The notes beneath the pieces are model-generated. The model saw only the letters and a program-made list of their open reading frames with translations, did not search any database and had not been told where the DNA came from. From Streptomyces sp. ISL-96 (GTDB lineage Bacteria > Actinomycetota > Actinomycetes > Streptomycetales > Streptomycetaceae), in the NCBI RefSeq assembly GCF_018614035.1, contig NZ_JAGGPA010000011.1:124001-188000 (forward strand): a stretch of DNA of 64,000 nt, read 5' to 3'. Positions 1 through 15,256 of this stretch are shown one piece after another (position 1 is the first letter of the stretch; every line of letters starts with the position of its first letter). The position numbers were made by a program, and so were the translations under genes.

Positions 1-491
1 CCGACGGCAGTCAGCCCGCGCACCCGGAAATGAAAGGTCTCGTCCGGCGGCAGGAACGGCGATCCCAGGTGCCCGTGTCCGCCGCACTGCACCAGGGGGG
101 ACGCGGACGCCCAGATCCTCGGACCGGGAACGAGCCCGCGCCCCACGGTCCGCAGCACTCCATGGTCGATACCGCCGCAGTCGCGGACCGCGGTGAACCC
201 GGCGTCGAGGGTCTGGCGCAGCGTGCGGAAGATGTCCGCGGCCCGCTCGGCGACGGAGAGTTCCATGTTGAGGATCGCCCGGGACTCACTGGAGTGCCCG
301 AGGTGGACATGCGCGTCGATGAGACCGGGCAGCAGGGTCAGGCCGCTCAGGTCGACGAGGCCGGCGTCGCGCGCCGGTCCCCGTACACCGGTCTCGGTGA
401 TCCGTTCGCCGTCGATCAGCACCGAACCCGCGGGCACCGGGTCGCCGCCCAGGCCGTCGATGACCGTGGCGCCGGTAAGGAGTTGTGGCAT
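1..491 (-). CDS. Amidohydrolase family protein, C-terminus beyond window edge
   Basis: Only the first ~163 residues are in the window. The translation opens with a beta-strand segment typical of metal-dependent amidohydrolases (MPQLLTGATVIDGLGG), followed by a HxH metal-binding motif in LIDAHVHLGHSS near residue 58 and a GGHGH segment further on. These features match the Xaa-Pro dipeptidase/imidazolonepropionase-like branch, which hydrolyses amide or cyclic amide bonds with bound Zn. The ATG start lies a few bases beyond the stop of the upstream PKS gene, and its ribosome binding site (GGAGAAG) overlaps that stop, so it is the last visible gene of the NRPS/PKS operon. A tailoring, deprotecting or product-modifying role is inferred from position only. 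A related full-length gene lies at 51634-52893. Family confident, substrate unknown. Confidence 0.8.
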   Translation of the reverse strand, partial: MPQLLTGATVIDGLGGDPVPAGSVLIDGERITETGVRGPARDAGLVDLSGLTLLPGLIDAHVHLGHSSESRAILNMELSVAERAADIFRTLRQTLDAGFTAVRDCGGIDHGVLRTVGRGLVPGPRIWASASPLVQCGGHGHLGSPFLPPDETFHFRVRGLTAV

Positions 492-497
492 GTCTCG

Positions 498-3400
498 TTA
501 CTTCTCCGTCCTGGTGGTGGTCGCGCCGCTCTCGGGCGCGGGCAGCAGTTGGCGGCGTACGAAGAATCCGAGCATCCGCTCGAAGAAGAGGGCGTCCAGG
601 GCCGGTGCGGGGGCCAGCTCCGGCGGCATCGTCCGCAGGACGTTGGCGCAGTCGATCGAGGGCATCCGCCGGTCGGGCACATCTCCGAGCATGGCCATCA
701 GCGGCGCCAGGGCGTTGTCCTCGCCCTCACGGTCCACCTGCTCGATGAGCGCCGCGCGCCACTCCTCGAACGGCACGCTGCGCACGGGATACCCGAACTC
801 CTTGATCCTCTCGAAGATGTCGTTCCATTCGAGCGGCTGCGGGTCGATGGTGTGGAACGTCAGGTTCCGGGAGGCCGGCCGCTGGGACAGCCCGACGACC
901 TGCTTCGCCAGGTGGTCGACCGTACCGACGGACAGCCGGTAGGCGCGCTGCGGCGCGAGCCCCAGCTGGACGCATCCCTGGATGACCTTGGTGATGTAGT
1001 CCTCGCTGTTGGCGGCGCCGTTACGGCTGTCGCACAACACCCCGCCCGCGCGGTAGACGGACACCGGGATCCCGCGCTCCCGCGCGATCCGGACCAGCCC
1101 TTCCGCCACCCACTTGCTCTGGCTGTACGAGGTGTCGTGGCCGACCGGCTCGGGCAGCGGATCGTCCTCCAGGAGGGTGTCTCTGTCCCCGCTCATCGCT
1201 CCCGCCAGGACCGCCAGCGTGGAGATGTGGTGCACGGGCTTGAGGCGCGAGCGGGCCGCCAGCCGCAGAATCTCCTGGGTGCCCAGCACATTGGCCGACT
1301 TCAGCGCACGGTACGGGCGTACGAAGTTGACCCACGCGCCGCAGTGGTAGATGGCGTCGGTCTCGGCGGCCAGCTCGTCGAAGGCGGCCGGCGTCAGGCC
1401 GAGCAGCGGCTTGGCGAGGTCGCCGGTCACCACGCGCAGCCGGGAACCGCGGGGCGCGGGCAGGCCGTACGAGTCCAGCGCGGCGCGAACCCGCTCCAGT
1501 CCCTCCGCCGCGTCCGCGGCCCGTACCAGGCACAGGACTGTCGCCTCCGTACGCTCCAGCAGTTCGGCGCAGAGGAATGCGCCGACGAAGCCGGTGGCGC
1601 CGGTGAGCAGCACGGTTCCCGGCGGCCCGTCGTGCGGAGCGGGCAGACCGTCCGCCCGGATGTCCTCGTCCAGCCGCACCTCGTCCCACAGGTCCGGGCC
1701 GGGCGGCGCGGCGGGCGCGTCCGTGCCCCCCAGCGCCCGTTCGACCACGGCGGCCAGTGCCGCCACTGTCGGCGCGCGCAGCACGTCCCGCGCGGCCAGG
1801 CCGGTGACTCCCATGCGCCGCAGCCGGCGGGTCGCCTGGGTCACCATCAGCGAGTGCGCTCCGAGATCGAAGAAGTCGTCGTCGACTCCGATCCGGTCGA
1901 TGCCCAGCAAGCTGCACCAGATGCCGGCCACTTGGCGTTCCGTCTCGGTGCGTGGAGCCACCAGGGCGTCGGCATGGTCCTCGCCCGCCTCCGGCGCCGC
2001 TTCCCCGGCGTACGGCTGCCGCCCGGCAGCCGGCCGGGTCTGCCGCGCCTCGACCCAGTACCGCTTGCCCCGGAACGGATAGGCGGGCAACGGCACGCGG
2101 CGCGGGGCGGCTTCGCCGTGGAAGGCGTTCCAGTCCACGGCGACCCCCTGCTGCCACAGCCGGCCGACCGCGGTGACCAGGTGCACCAGGTCGGGTGCCG
2201 GGTCGCGCGGCAGCCCCATCGTGGGGACCGCCACCGGAGCCGGGGCCATCCGCTGGGCGGCGACCAGCGACGTCAGCGCCTTGCCGGGGCCGACCTCGAG
2301 CAGGGTCCGGCCGGGCCGGTCGAGGACACTGCGCACCCCGTCGGCGAACCGCACCGGGCGGCGCAGATGCTGCGCCCAGTACTCGGGGGACGTGGCCTCG
2401 ACCGGGGTGATCCAGGTGCCGGTGACGCTGGAGACGAAGGGTATCTCCGGCTTGGAGAGAGTGAGTTGGCCCACCTTGCGGGTGAACTCTTCAAGGTAGG
2501 GGTCGACCATCCACGAGTGGCTGGCCACCGGAACGCTCACCTTGCGGCAGTCGATGCCGCGCCCGCGCAGGTTCTTCAGCAGCGCCGCGATGTCCTCGTC
2601 CGGGCCGGCGACCACCGTCAGGTCGGGCGCGTTGACCGCCGAGACCGACACCCGGTCGGACAGGAGGCGCACCAGCTCCTTCTCGGGAAGCTGGACGACG
2701 AGCATCCGGCCCGGCTCCATCTTCGCGAACAGCTCGCCCCGGGCGAGGGTGATGTCGAGCGCGCCCGGGAGGGTGAACACTCCGGCGAGGCAGGCAGCGA
2801 CGTACTCGCCGAGGCTGTGCCCGATCATCGCGGCCGGGCGTATGCCCCAGGCCAGCAGCTGACGCGCCAGCGCGTACTCGATCGTGAACAGCGCCGATAC
2901 GACGCCGGCCCCCTGGCCGCGTCCCATCGTGGCGGCGCCGCCGGTGAGTTCCCTGCCGCTCAGCGGCGTGAAGGCGGCGGGGAAGAGCAGCCTGCGCAGG
3001 TCGAAGCCGAGTCCGGGCATGAGCAGCTCCGCGCACTGGTCCACCTCGGCGCGGAACACCTTCTCCGAGCGGTAGATGTCCAGGCCCATGTCCGGATGCT
3101 GCATGCCGCCGCCGGGGAAGGCGAAGACCGCCTCGTGTTTCCCGTCGGGCGCGGTCCTGGTGTTCAGCCGGTCCGGCTCCTCGCCGCGCAGCGCGCGCAC
3201 CGCGTCGGCCGGGTCCGTGCAGACCGCGAACCTGCGCAGCCCGAAACTCCGCCGGCCGTCCTGGAGCGTGTACGCCACATCGGCCAGGGCCGGGGGCGGA
3301 TCCGCGCGGTCCAGACGGTCGGCCAGCCGCTCGGTGGCGGCGTCCAGGGCGGTCCGGTCACGTCCGGAGACGGGCAGCAGCTGCCACTCCCGCGGCTGCG

Positions 3401-4742
3401 CCGACGAGGGTTCGGCGGCCGGCTCCGGGGCCTGCTCGATGACGACGTGCGCGTTGGTGCCGCCCACTCCGAAGGAGCTCACCCCGGCCCGCCGCGGCCC
3501 GCTCGCCGGCTGCCAGTCGCGCACACGGTCCGGCACGTAGAACGGCGTGTTCTCCAGGCGGAGTCCGGGATTGGGGTGCGTGAAGTTCGCGGTGGGAGGG
3601 ATCTGCCCGTGGTGCACGGCCAGTGCGGCCCGCATCAGTCCGGCCGCGCCGGCGGCCGCGTCCAGATGGCCGATGTTGGCCTTGACCGAGCCCAGCGCGC
3701 ACTGGCCGACGGCGTCGCCCGGCAGCTGGAACGCCTGGGTCAGCGCGGTGACTTCGATCGGGTCGCCCACCTGCGTGGCGGTGCCGTGCGCTTCCAGATA
3801 GCCGATGGTGGACGGAGCGACACCGGCCATCGCCAGCGCCGAGGCGATCACCCGGGCCTGGCCGTCGACGCTGGGGGCGGCGAATCCCGCCTTCATCGAG
3901 CCGTCGTTGTTGACCGCCGAACCACGGATCACGGCGTAGATGTGGTCCCGGTCGGCCAGCGCCTCCGACAGCCTGCGCAGCACGAGCACCACGGCGCCGT
4001 TGCCGGGCACCGTGCCGCCTGCCTTCGCGTCGAAGGGGCGGCAGCGTCCGTCGGCGCTGAACAGCCCGCTGTCGGCGACCGGATAGCCGGCCTTCAGCGG
4101 CACATTGACCGTCACTCCCCCGGCCAGCGCCACATCGCACTCGTAACTGAGCAGCGACTGGCAGGCCAGGTGGGTGGCGACCAGGGAGGTCGAGCAGGCT
4201 GTCTGCACCGTGTACGCCGGCCCGGTCAGGTCGAGCAGATAGGCGATCCGGGTGGCGAGGAAGTCCTTGTCGTTGAACATCCGTGCCACGGGGGCCATCG
4301 GTGAGTGCAGGAAACGCGTATTGGTGTTCAGGTTCTGGGCCATGTACTTGTTCATGAACGAGCCCCCGAACACGCCGACCGCCCCGTCGAAACGTGCCGG
4401 GTCGTGGCCGAAGTCCTCCATGGCCTCCCAGGCGGTCTCGCAGAACATGCGCTGCTGGGGGTCCATCGTCTCGGCCTCGCCCGCGTTGAAGCCGAAGAAC
4501 GAGGCGTCGAAGTGGTCCGCGCCTTCCAGGTGGCCGGAGGCGGGGACATAGTCGGGATCGGCGAGGGTCTCCTCGTCGACACCCGCGGCCGCCAGCTCCT
4601 CCCGCCCGAACCAGGTGATCGAGTCCACCCCGTCGCGCATGTTGCGCCAGAACTCGTCGACGGTCCTGGCCCCCGGCACCCGGCAGGCCAGGCCGACAAT
4701 GGCCACCGGCTCGACGCCGTCCAGCTCTTCGCCGCCTGTCAC
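498..4742 (-). CDS. Type I PKS module with terminal thioester reductase (KS-AT-ACP-R)
   Basis: The 1414-residue protein carries KS (~8-430), AT (~535-840), ACP (~935-1005) and a C-terminal NAD(P)-binding thioester reductase (from ~1040). KS catalytic residues are present: Cys183 in TACSTS, His319 in EAHGTA, His359 in NIGHL. AT Ser643 lies in GHSLGE, but the specificity loop reads VASH (739-742) instead of the HAFH of malonyl or YASH of methylmalonyl ATs. ACP Ser964 is in LGAHSL. The reductase has the TGATGFVG Rossmann motif. There is no KR, DH or ER, so the beta-keto group should remain, and the reductase should release the chain as an aldehyde or alcohol. The GTG start overlaps the stop of the NRPS gene before it (GTGA, 4739-4742), so the two are translationally coupled. 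It is the last elongating module of the line. Confidence 0.93.
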   Translation of the reverse strand: MTGGEELDGVEPVAIVGLACRVPGARTVDEFWRNMRDGVDSITWFGREELAAAGVDEETLADPDYVPASGHLEGADHFDASFFGFNAGEAETMDPQQRMFCETAWEAMEDFGHDPARFDGAVGVFGGSFMNKYMAQNLNTNTRFLHSPMAPVARMFNDKDFLATRIAYLLDLTGPAYTVQTACSTSLVATHLACQSLLSYECDVALAGGVTVNVPLKAGYPVADSGLFSADGRCRPFDAKAGGTVPGNGAVVLVLRRLSEALADRDHIYAVIRGSAVNNDGSMKAGFAAPSVDGQARVIASALAMAGVAPSTIGYLEAHGTATQVGDPIEVTALTQAFQLPGDAVGQCALGSVKANIGHLDAAAGAAGLMRAALAVHHGQIPPTANFTHPNPGLRLENTPFYVPDRVRDWQPASGPRRAGVSSFGVGGTNAHVVIEQAPEPAAEPSSAQPREWQLLPVSGRDRTALDAATERLADRLDRADPPPALADVAYTLQDGRRSFGLRRFAVCTDPADAVRALRGEEPDRLNTRTAPDGKHEAVFAFPGGGMQHPDMGLDIYRSEKVFRAEVDQCAELLMPGLGFDLRRLLFPAAFTPLSGRELTGGAATMGRGQGAGVVSALFTIEYALARQLLAWGIRPAAMIGHSLGEYVAACLAGVFTLPGALDITLARGELFAKMEPGRMLVVQLPEKELVRLLSDRVSVSAVNAPDLTVVAGPDEDIAALLKNLRGRGIDCRKVSVPVASHSWMVDPYLEEFTRKVGQLTLSKPEIPFVSSVTGTWITPVEATSPEYWAQHLRRPVRFADGVRSVLDRPGRTLLEVGPGKALTSLVAAQRMAPAPVAVPTMGLPRDPAPDLVHLVTAVGRLWQQGVAVDWNAFHGEAAPRRVPLPAYPFRGKRYWVEARQTRPAAGRQPYAGEAAPEAGEDHADALVAPRTETERQVAGIWCSLLGIDRIGVDDDFFDLGAHSLMVTQATRRLRRMGVTGLAARDVLRAPTVAALAAVVERALGGTDAPAAPPGPDLWDEVRLDEDIRADGLPAPHDGPPGTVLLTGATGFVGAFLCAELLERTEATVLCLVRAADAAEGLERVRAALDSYGLPAPRGSRLRVVTGDLAKPLLGLTPAAFDELAAETDAIYHCGAWVNFVRPYRALKSANVLGTQEILRLAARSRLKPVHHISTLAVLAGAMSGDRDTLLEDDPLPEPVGHDTSYSQSKWVAEGLVRIARERGIPVSVYRAGGVLCDSRNGAANSEDYITKVIQGCVQLGLAPQRAYRLSVGTVDHLAKQVVGLSQRPASRNLTFHTIDPQPLEWNDIFERIKEFGYPVRSVPFEEWRAALIEQVDREGEDNALAPLMAMLGDVPDRRMPSIDCANVLRTMPPELAPAPALDALFFERMLGFFVRRQLLPAPESGATTTRTEK

Positions 4743-7700
4743 GCCCCACTCCGTCCCGCTCGTCGCTTCGCCTGCCGGGCGAACGCGTCGGCCCGCCGGC
4801 CGGCCGCCTCGCGTACCCGGTCCAGTCCCCCGCCGCCCCCCGCCGCGCCTGCCGCGCCCGCTGTGTCGAACGCCGCGACCAGCGCCCGCGCCGTGGGATA
4901 GCGGAAGATGTCCACGAGGGACAGCCGGTCGCCGAGCACGGGCTGCAGCCGTGCCCTCGCCTGCACGGCGAGCAGCGAGTTCCCGCCCGCCTCGAAGAAG
5001 TTGTCGTCCATGCCGATCCGCTCCGCGCGCAGCACTTCGGCCAGTGCCTCGGCCACGTGGCGCTCCTTGTCGTTGTCCGGCGGCCGGTAGACGGCGGCCG
5101 GCCGGTTCTCCAGGGCGGGCAGCCGGCCGCGGTCCACCTTCCCGTTCGCCGTCATCGGCAGGGCGTCGAGGAAGACGACGTCCGCGGGAACCATGTAGTC
5201 CGGCAGCGACTTGGCGCCGAACGCCCGCAGTGCGGGCGCGGTCAGGGCGTTCGTACCGTGCGGGACGGGGACGCAGTAGGCGACGAGGCGGCTGTGCCCG
5301 CCCTCCCCGCGCACCGCGACGACCGCGTTGCGTACGTCGGGATGCGCGCCCAGGGTGTTCTCGATCTCGCCGAGTTCGATGCGGTGGCCGAGGACCTTGA
5401 CCTGGTGGTCCAGGCGGCCGAGGAACTCCAGTTCACCGTCGGCACGTCGGCGCACCAGGTCCCCGGTGCGGTAGAGCCGGGCCCCCGGCTCCGCGGCGAA
5501 GGGGTCCGGGATGAAGCGTTCCGCGCTGAGCGCGGGCCGGCCGAGATAGCCGCGCACGACGCCCGGGCCGCCGAGGAGCAGCTCCCCCGGCGCGTTGGCG
5601 GGCGTCGGCCGCAGATAGGCGTCGACGACGTACGCCCGTACGTTGGCCAGGGGCCGCCCGATCGTCACCGGCCCGTGGCCGCCGGCTGATGCCGTGGTTG
5701 CCCAGACCGTCGCCTCGGTGGGGCCGTACATGTTGTGCACCTTGCCGGGCAGCAGTGCGGCCAGCCGCTCGGCGAGCGGGGCGGGCAGCGCCTCGCCACC
5801 GACCAGCAGCCGCTCCAGTCCGGGGAGCGCGGCGGCCGCGGCGTCGTCCTCGGCCAGCAGCCCCGCCACCGAGGGCGTGCACTGCAGATGGGTGACCCCG
5901 TGTCGTACGAGCTGCGCCGCGATGGGCTCGTCTGCCTGCGCGGTGCGGCGCCGGGACTCGCTCAGCTCGCGTGTCGTCGCGAGGTGTTCCAGGGAGGCGA
6001 GCACCCGCTCGTGCTCGACGCCGAAGTCGATGAGGCAGGCCACCTCGTCCACCTCGATCGACTTGAGCCGGTCGATCACATCGGCGCAGTGCTCCGGCGT
6101 ACCCAGCAGCCCCGACGTTTCGAAGAACCGGTCGAAGGCCTGCGCGACGAGGTGGTCGAGCTCGTCCTCGGGCAGGGTGCGCAGGTCGGTCTCCTGCCCC
6201 ATGGCCTGTCCAAGACCCGTCAGCAGGTCGAAGGAGGACTTGATGTACGCGCACAGGGGCTCGCGTACGGTCTCCCGCACCTCGTCGGTGTCGGTGCCGA
6301 CGAACGTGTGGAGCATGACCGTCACCTGGCCGTTGCCCGGATGACCGGCATCGCGCCAGGCCTGCCGGTAGAGCCGGATCTTCTCCGCGAGCTGCTCGAC
6401 GCTGTGGCCGAGGAGGTGGGTCAGCAGCCCCGCGCCGCTCTCGCCGGCGAGCTGGAAGGTCTCGGGGCTGCGCGCGCTGGTGACCCAGACCGGCAGTTCG
6501 TCCTGCACGGGGGGCGGGAAGATGCGTACGTCTGTCTCGGCGTCGGCCCCGTTGCGGCGGCGTACGGTCTCCCCGCGCCACAGCCGGCGCAGTTCGTCGA
6601 GACCGCTCATCATGGCCTTCTTGCGGTCGGCGTAGACGTCGGGCGCGAGCACGAAGTCGTCCGGCTGCCAGCCCGACGCGACCGAGATGCCGGCCCGGCC
6701 GTGGGAGATGTTGTCCACGACGGACCACTCCTCGGCCACCCGCAGCGGATCGTGCAGCGGCAGGACGACGCTGCCCGCCCGTACCGCCACGCGCTCGGTG
6801 ATCGCCGCGATCGCGGACGCGGTGACCGACGGGTTCGGGTACAGCCCGCCGAACTCGTGGAAGTGCCGCTCGGGCGTCCATACGGCCGAGAAGCCGTTAC
6901 GGTCGGCGAACTTGGCGCCCTCGATCAGCAGCCGGTACGCGTCGCCCGGCTCGCCTCCCCGGTCGCCGCCGAAGTAGAACAGGCTGAGGTCCAGCGGCCG
7001 GGCCTGCACGGAGGAGGTCACGGCCGGGCCGTCGGCCCCGGCGCTGTGCCGGGTCGGTTCGTCGCCACGGATGATCACCCGGTAGCCGTGTGCCAGCGTC
7101 CACAGCAGCTCCAGCACCGAGATGTCGAAGGACATGCTGGTGACGGCGAGCCAGGTGTCCGGGGTGTCTTTGCCGAGCACCTTGTCCATGCCGCCGAAGA
7201 ACGTCTGGACATTGCGGTGCGAGACCATCACGCCCTTGGGCCTGCCGGTCGAGCCCGAGGTGTAGATGACGTACGCCAGGTGCTGCGGCGAGACGGCGGC
7301 GGCCGGGCCGCCGGCCCCGGCGGGCGTTGCGTCCGGCTCGGGTGTGTCGAGCAGCAGCGGCGACGCGGGCAGCCCCTCGATGCGGCGGGCCAGGGCCGCC
7401 CGTGTCACGATCACGGGGGTGCGCGAGTCCTCGGCCATGAACGCGATCCGGTCGGCCGGATAGCCGGGGTCGAGCGGCAGATACGCGCCGCCCGCCTTGA
7501 GGACGGCCAGCAGTGCGACGACCAGGGCGGGCGAGCGGTCCAGGTAGACGCCGACCGGTACGTCCGCGCCGACCCCGCGGGCCCGCAGCCGGGCGGCCAG
7601 CGCCTCGGCGCGCCGGTCCAGTTCGCGGTACGTCATCGCCTCCTCGGGCCGCTGCTCCGCGCCCAGCAGCGCCGGGGCGTGTGGCGTCCGCGCGGCCTGC

Positions 7701-9177
7701 TCGGCGATGAGCTCGTGAATCAGTACATCCGGTACGGGCTCGGCGGGCGGGTTCCAGTCCACCAGGACGCGGCGGGTCTCGTCCGGTGACAGAACGGGCA
7801 GTTGACGCAGTGGGGTGTCCGGGGCGGCCACGGCGGCGGCGAGGACGGCGCTGAACTGATCGCCGATCGAGCGGGCCGTGGCCTCTTCGAAGAGGCCGGT
7901 ACTGAACTCCAGGCGGGCCGACAGCCGGTCGTCGGTCCGGGTCAGGCTGAGGGTCAGGTCGAACTTCGAGGTCTCGGTGTCGCCCGGCACCAGCTGTACT
8001 TCGCAACCCGGCAGGACCAGGCCGTCGGCGTCGCCCTCGTGGTAGCTGAACAGGAGCTGGAAGAGCGGGTTGTGGGCCGGGTCGCGGCTGGGCTGAAGCT
8101 CCTCGACCAGCTTCTCGAAGGGCAGCTCCTGGTGTGCGACCGCGGACCGGCTCTCGTCCCGGGCGCGGGCCACCAGCTGCCGGAACGTCGGCTCGCCGGA
8201 AACGTCGACGCGCTGCACCACGGTGTTGGTGAAGAAGCCGATGAGCGACTGCAGTTCGGCTTTGGTCCGGCCCGCCACGGGTGATCCGACGATCACCTCG
8301 TCGCCGCCCGCCCGGGAGTGCACCACGGCGGCGAACGCGGCCAGCAGCACCGCGAACGGCGTGGCGCCCTCGGCGCGGGCCAGCTCGCCCACCCGCTCGG
8401 TGACATCGGCGCCGATGGCGAAGTCCAGATGGCTGCCCAGGTGGCTCTGGGTGGGAGGCCTCGGGCGGTCCCCGGGCAACGTGGCCAGAGCGGGGGCCCC
8501 GGCCAGCCGCTCCCGCCAGTAACCGAGCATCTCCTCCAGCCGCTTCCCCTGGAGCCGGGACTCCTGCTCCTCGGCGAAGGCCGCGTACTGCACCTGCACC
8601 GGCGCGAGTTCCGGCTCCCGGCCTTTCGTGAACGCCCCGTAGAGGGCCGACAGTTCGCTGCCGAGGACGCCGAGCGACCATCCGTCGCAGGCGATGTGGT
8701 GCAGGCTGAGGCAGAACCAGTGCTCGTCGGGCGCGAGCCGCAGCAGCAGGGGCCGTACGGGCACCTCCACCGCCAGATCGAACGGCCGGGCCGCCTCCCG
8801 CCGGGCCTCCTGCTCCGCCTCGGCCGCCGGTTCGGGCCGGGCGGACAGATCGCGGACCGGGATGGTCATGGGCTCGGCCGGCCGGACGAACTGGCGCGGA
8901 GTGCCGCCCACCGACCGGTAGACCGTACGCAGCACGTGATGCCGGCGGACCACTTCGCCGAGGGCGCGCTCCATGGCGGCCACGTCCAGCGGGCCGCTGA
9001 TCCGGTAGATCAGGGGGACGACGTAGACGGCGTTGTCCGGGTCGAGCTGGTCGAGGAACCACAGGCGCTGCTGGGGGTAGGAGAGCGGGTAGTGCCGCTC
9101 GGAGATGCGCCGCTTGAGCCGCTCGGCGAGCTGGGCCCGCCGGTCGTCGGCGGCGCCGCCGAAGGGAGTGCCGTCCG

Positions 9178-9181
<4 letters not shown>
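4739..9181 (-). CDS. NRPS module C-A-T with luciferase-like monooxygenase inside the A domain
   Basis: The 1480-residue protein has a condensation domain (~30-460, HHIACDG at 161-167), an adenylation domain starting ~485 with YTSGSTGRPKG at ~640, and a PCP near the C-terminus (GGNSLL). Between core motifs A4 (FDISVLELL, ~685) and A5 (MYGPTEAT) about 350 residues (~728-1085) are inserted. They resemble the MupA/Atu3671 family of FMN-dependent luciferase-like monooxygenases (LFYFGGDRGG start, WTPERHFHEFGG, SVASGWQPDDF). The A-domain residues that align with the ten specificity positions read DILQLGMVWK, close to the known glycine code DILQLGLIWN. The gene is expected to load Gly and oxidise it while bound, as proposed for MtaG/MelG of myxobacteria. 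The ATG overlaps the stop of the preceding NRPS (9178-9181). Confidence 0.92.
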
Positions 9182-14313
<5,132 letters not shown>

Positions 14314-14348
14314 TTGTTCTGGGCTCCCCGATTGCGCTCGGCCTGCTG

Positions 14349-14370
14349 TGACTGACTTGACCTTCCTGAC
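14349..14370. promoter_or_regulatory. TGAC repeats upstream of the NRPS start
   Basis: TGAC occurs at 14349, 14358 and 14367, a 9-base period, with an extra copy at 14353. The run lies 36-57 bases upstream of the NRPS ATG in the 76-base gap after the DUF5829-like gene. The core resembles the GTCAG core of the heptamers at 22459-22546 read on the minus strand, but the period is 9 instead of 11, so a regulatory role is only suggested. Confidence 0.25.
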
Positions 14371-14389
14371 ACATTCCGCACAAGATCGT

Positions 14390-15256
14390 TCAGTGCGAGG
14401 GAGTAAAACTCCAGCGCGCGGTTTCCGGTGATTCGAGGACCATTCGCGAGGTCTCGCCGAATCTGAATTCCCTGGGTCCCGAGGGTTCGCAGGCATCGGG
14501 GTCCAGGCCGATCTCTACTTCCGTGACGCGTTCCAGCCGGTCGCCCGTCTCCAGCCGGAGGGTGAGGCCGGGGCCGCGCAGTTCCCGTACCCCGGGCGCG
14601 GTTTCGGCCTCGGTGAAACCGAAGACCGCGAGCGCGCCGGCGAGGCGCCGGCCGCGGTCGGCGGTAACCGAAACCGTCACACCGGTGACGTCCTTCATGA
14701 GCCGCTTCACCCCGTCCGGAGCACCGAGCGCCGCGTCCAGATAGCTCTTGCGCAGCAGCGCCCCGTCCGGTGCGGGCCGCGCGCCGAGGGAGCGGAAGTA
14801 CTCGGGCGTCACCTCGTTGAGGAAGAGCAGCAACGGACTGCCCTCGCCCAGGTCGACGCTGATCAGGTGGTACCAGGGCTGCTGTTCCTCGGCGCCTTCC
14901 ACCGTACGAAGCACCAGGTCATGGTGGTACTTGACCTCGCCGGAAGCATCCAGCGCGGCGCGGGCGCGCTCGGCGGATCCCGGCTCCTCGAACGAGAACA
15001 CCAGACCGCCCGTGAGCGGCGACGCGCTGGGCAGGTCGCTGCCGAACAGCTCGATCAGCGTGTTCTCGCCGGCCACTCCCAGAGTGGAGTACTGCCCCGC
15101 GACCGAGCTTTCCGCCTCCTTGCGCTTGATCCGGCCGAAGCGCTTCGCCAGGAATCCGCTCGCCGACACATCGCGATGCGCGGCCCCGTCGAGCAGCACC
15201 ATGACGTGGTCGAGGCGGGGTACCGGCGTTCCGTTCGCTGCAGATCCACTCGTCAC
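14390..15256 (-). CDS. DUF5829-like (VOC-fold-like) protein, first gene of the NRPS operon
   Basis: The protein is 288 residues from the GTG at 15256. That start was chosen because GGAG sits eight bases upstream; an ORF extension to 15361 has no comparable site. The N-terminal segment (RLDHVMVLLDG, then FLAKRFGRIKRKEAES and TLIELFGSD) resembles the DUF5829 family found next to actinobacterial biosynthetic genes, and the strand-like LDHV opening is reminiscent of glyoxalase/VOC folds. No catalytic motif or signal peptide is visible. It is the first gene of the leftward operon, 76 bases before the first NRPS, and diverges from the SARP gene. A role in the pathway is inferred from position. The family assignment is from memory of similar sequences and should be treated as tentative. 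Confidence 0.6.
   Translation of the reverse strand: MTSGSAANGTPVPRLDHVMVLLDGAAHRDVSASGFLAKRFGRIKRKEAESSVAGQYSTLGVAGENTLIELFGSDLPSASPLTGGLVFSFEEPGSAERARAALDASGEVKYHHDLVLRTVEGAEEQQPWYHLISVDLGEGSPLLLFLNEVTPEYFRSLGARPAPDGALLRKSYLDAALGAPDGVKRLMKDVTGVTVSVTADRGRRLAGALAVFGFTEAETAPGVRELRGPGLTLRLETGDRLERVTEVEIGLDPDACEPSGPREFRFGETSRMVLESPETARWSFTPSH

Noticed and set aside
30..4304. 1424-codon open frame on the plus strand across the PKS gene
   Set aside because: It is a GC-bias shadow. The minus strand carries a full KS-AT-ACP-R with intact active sites; the plus-strand translation has no recognisable domain.
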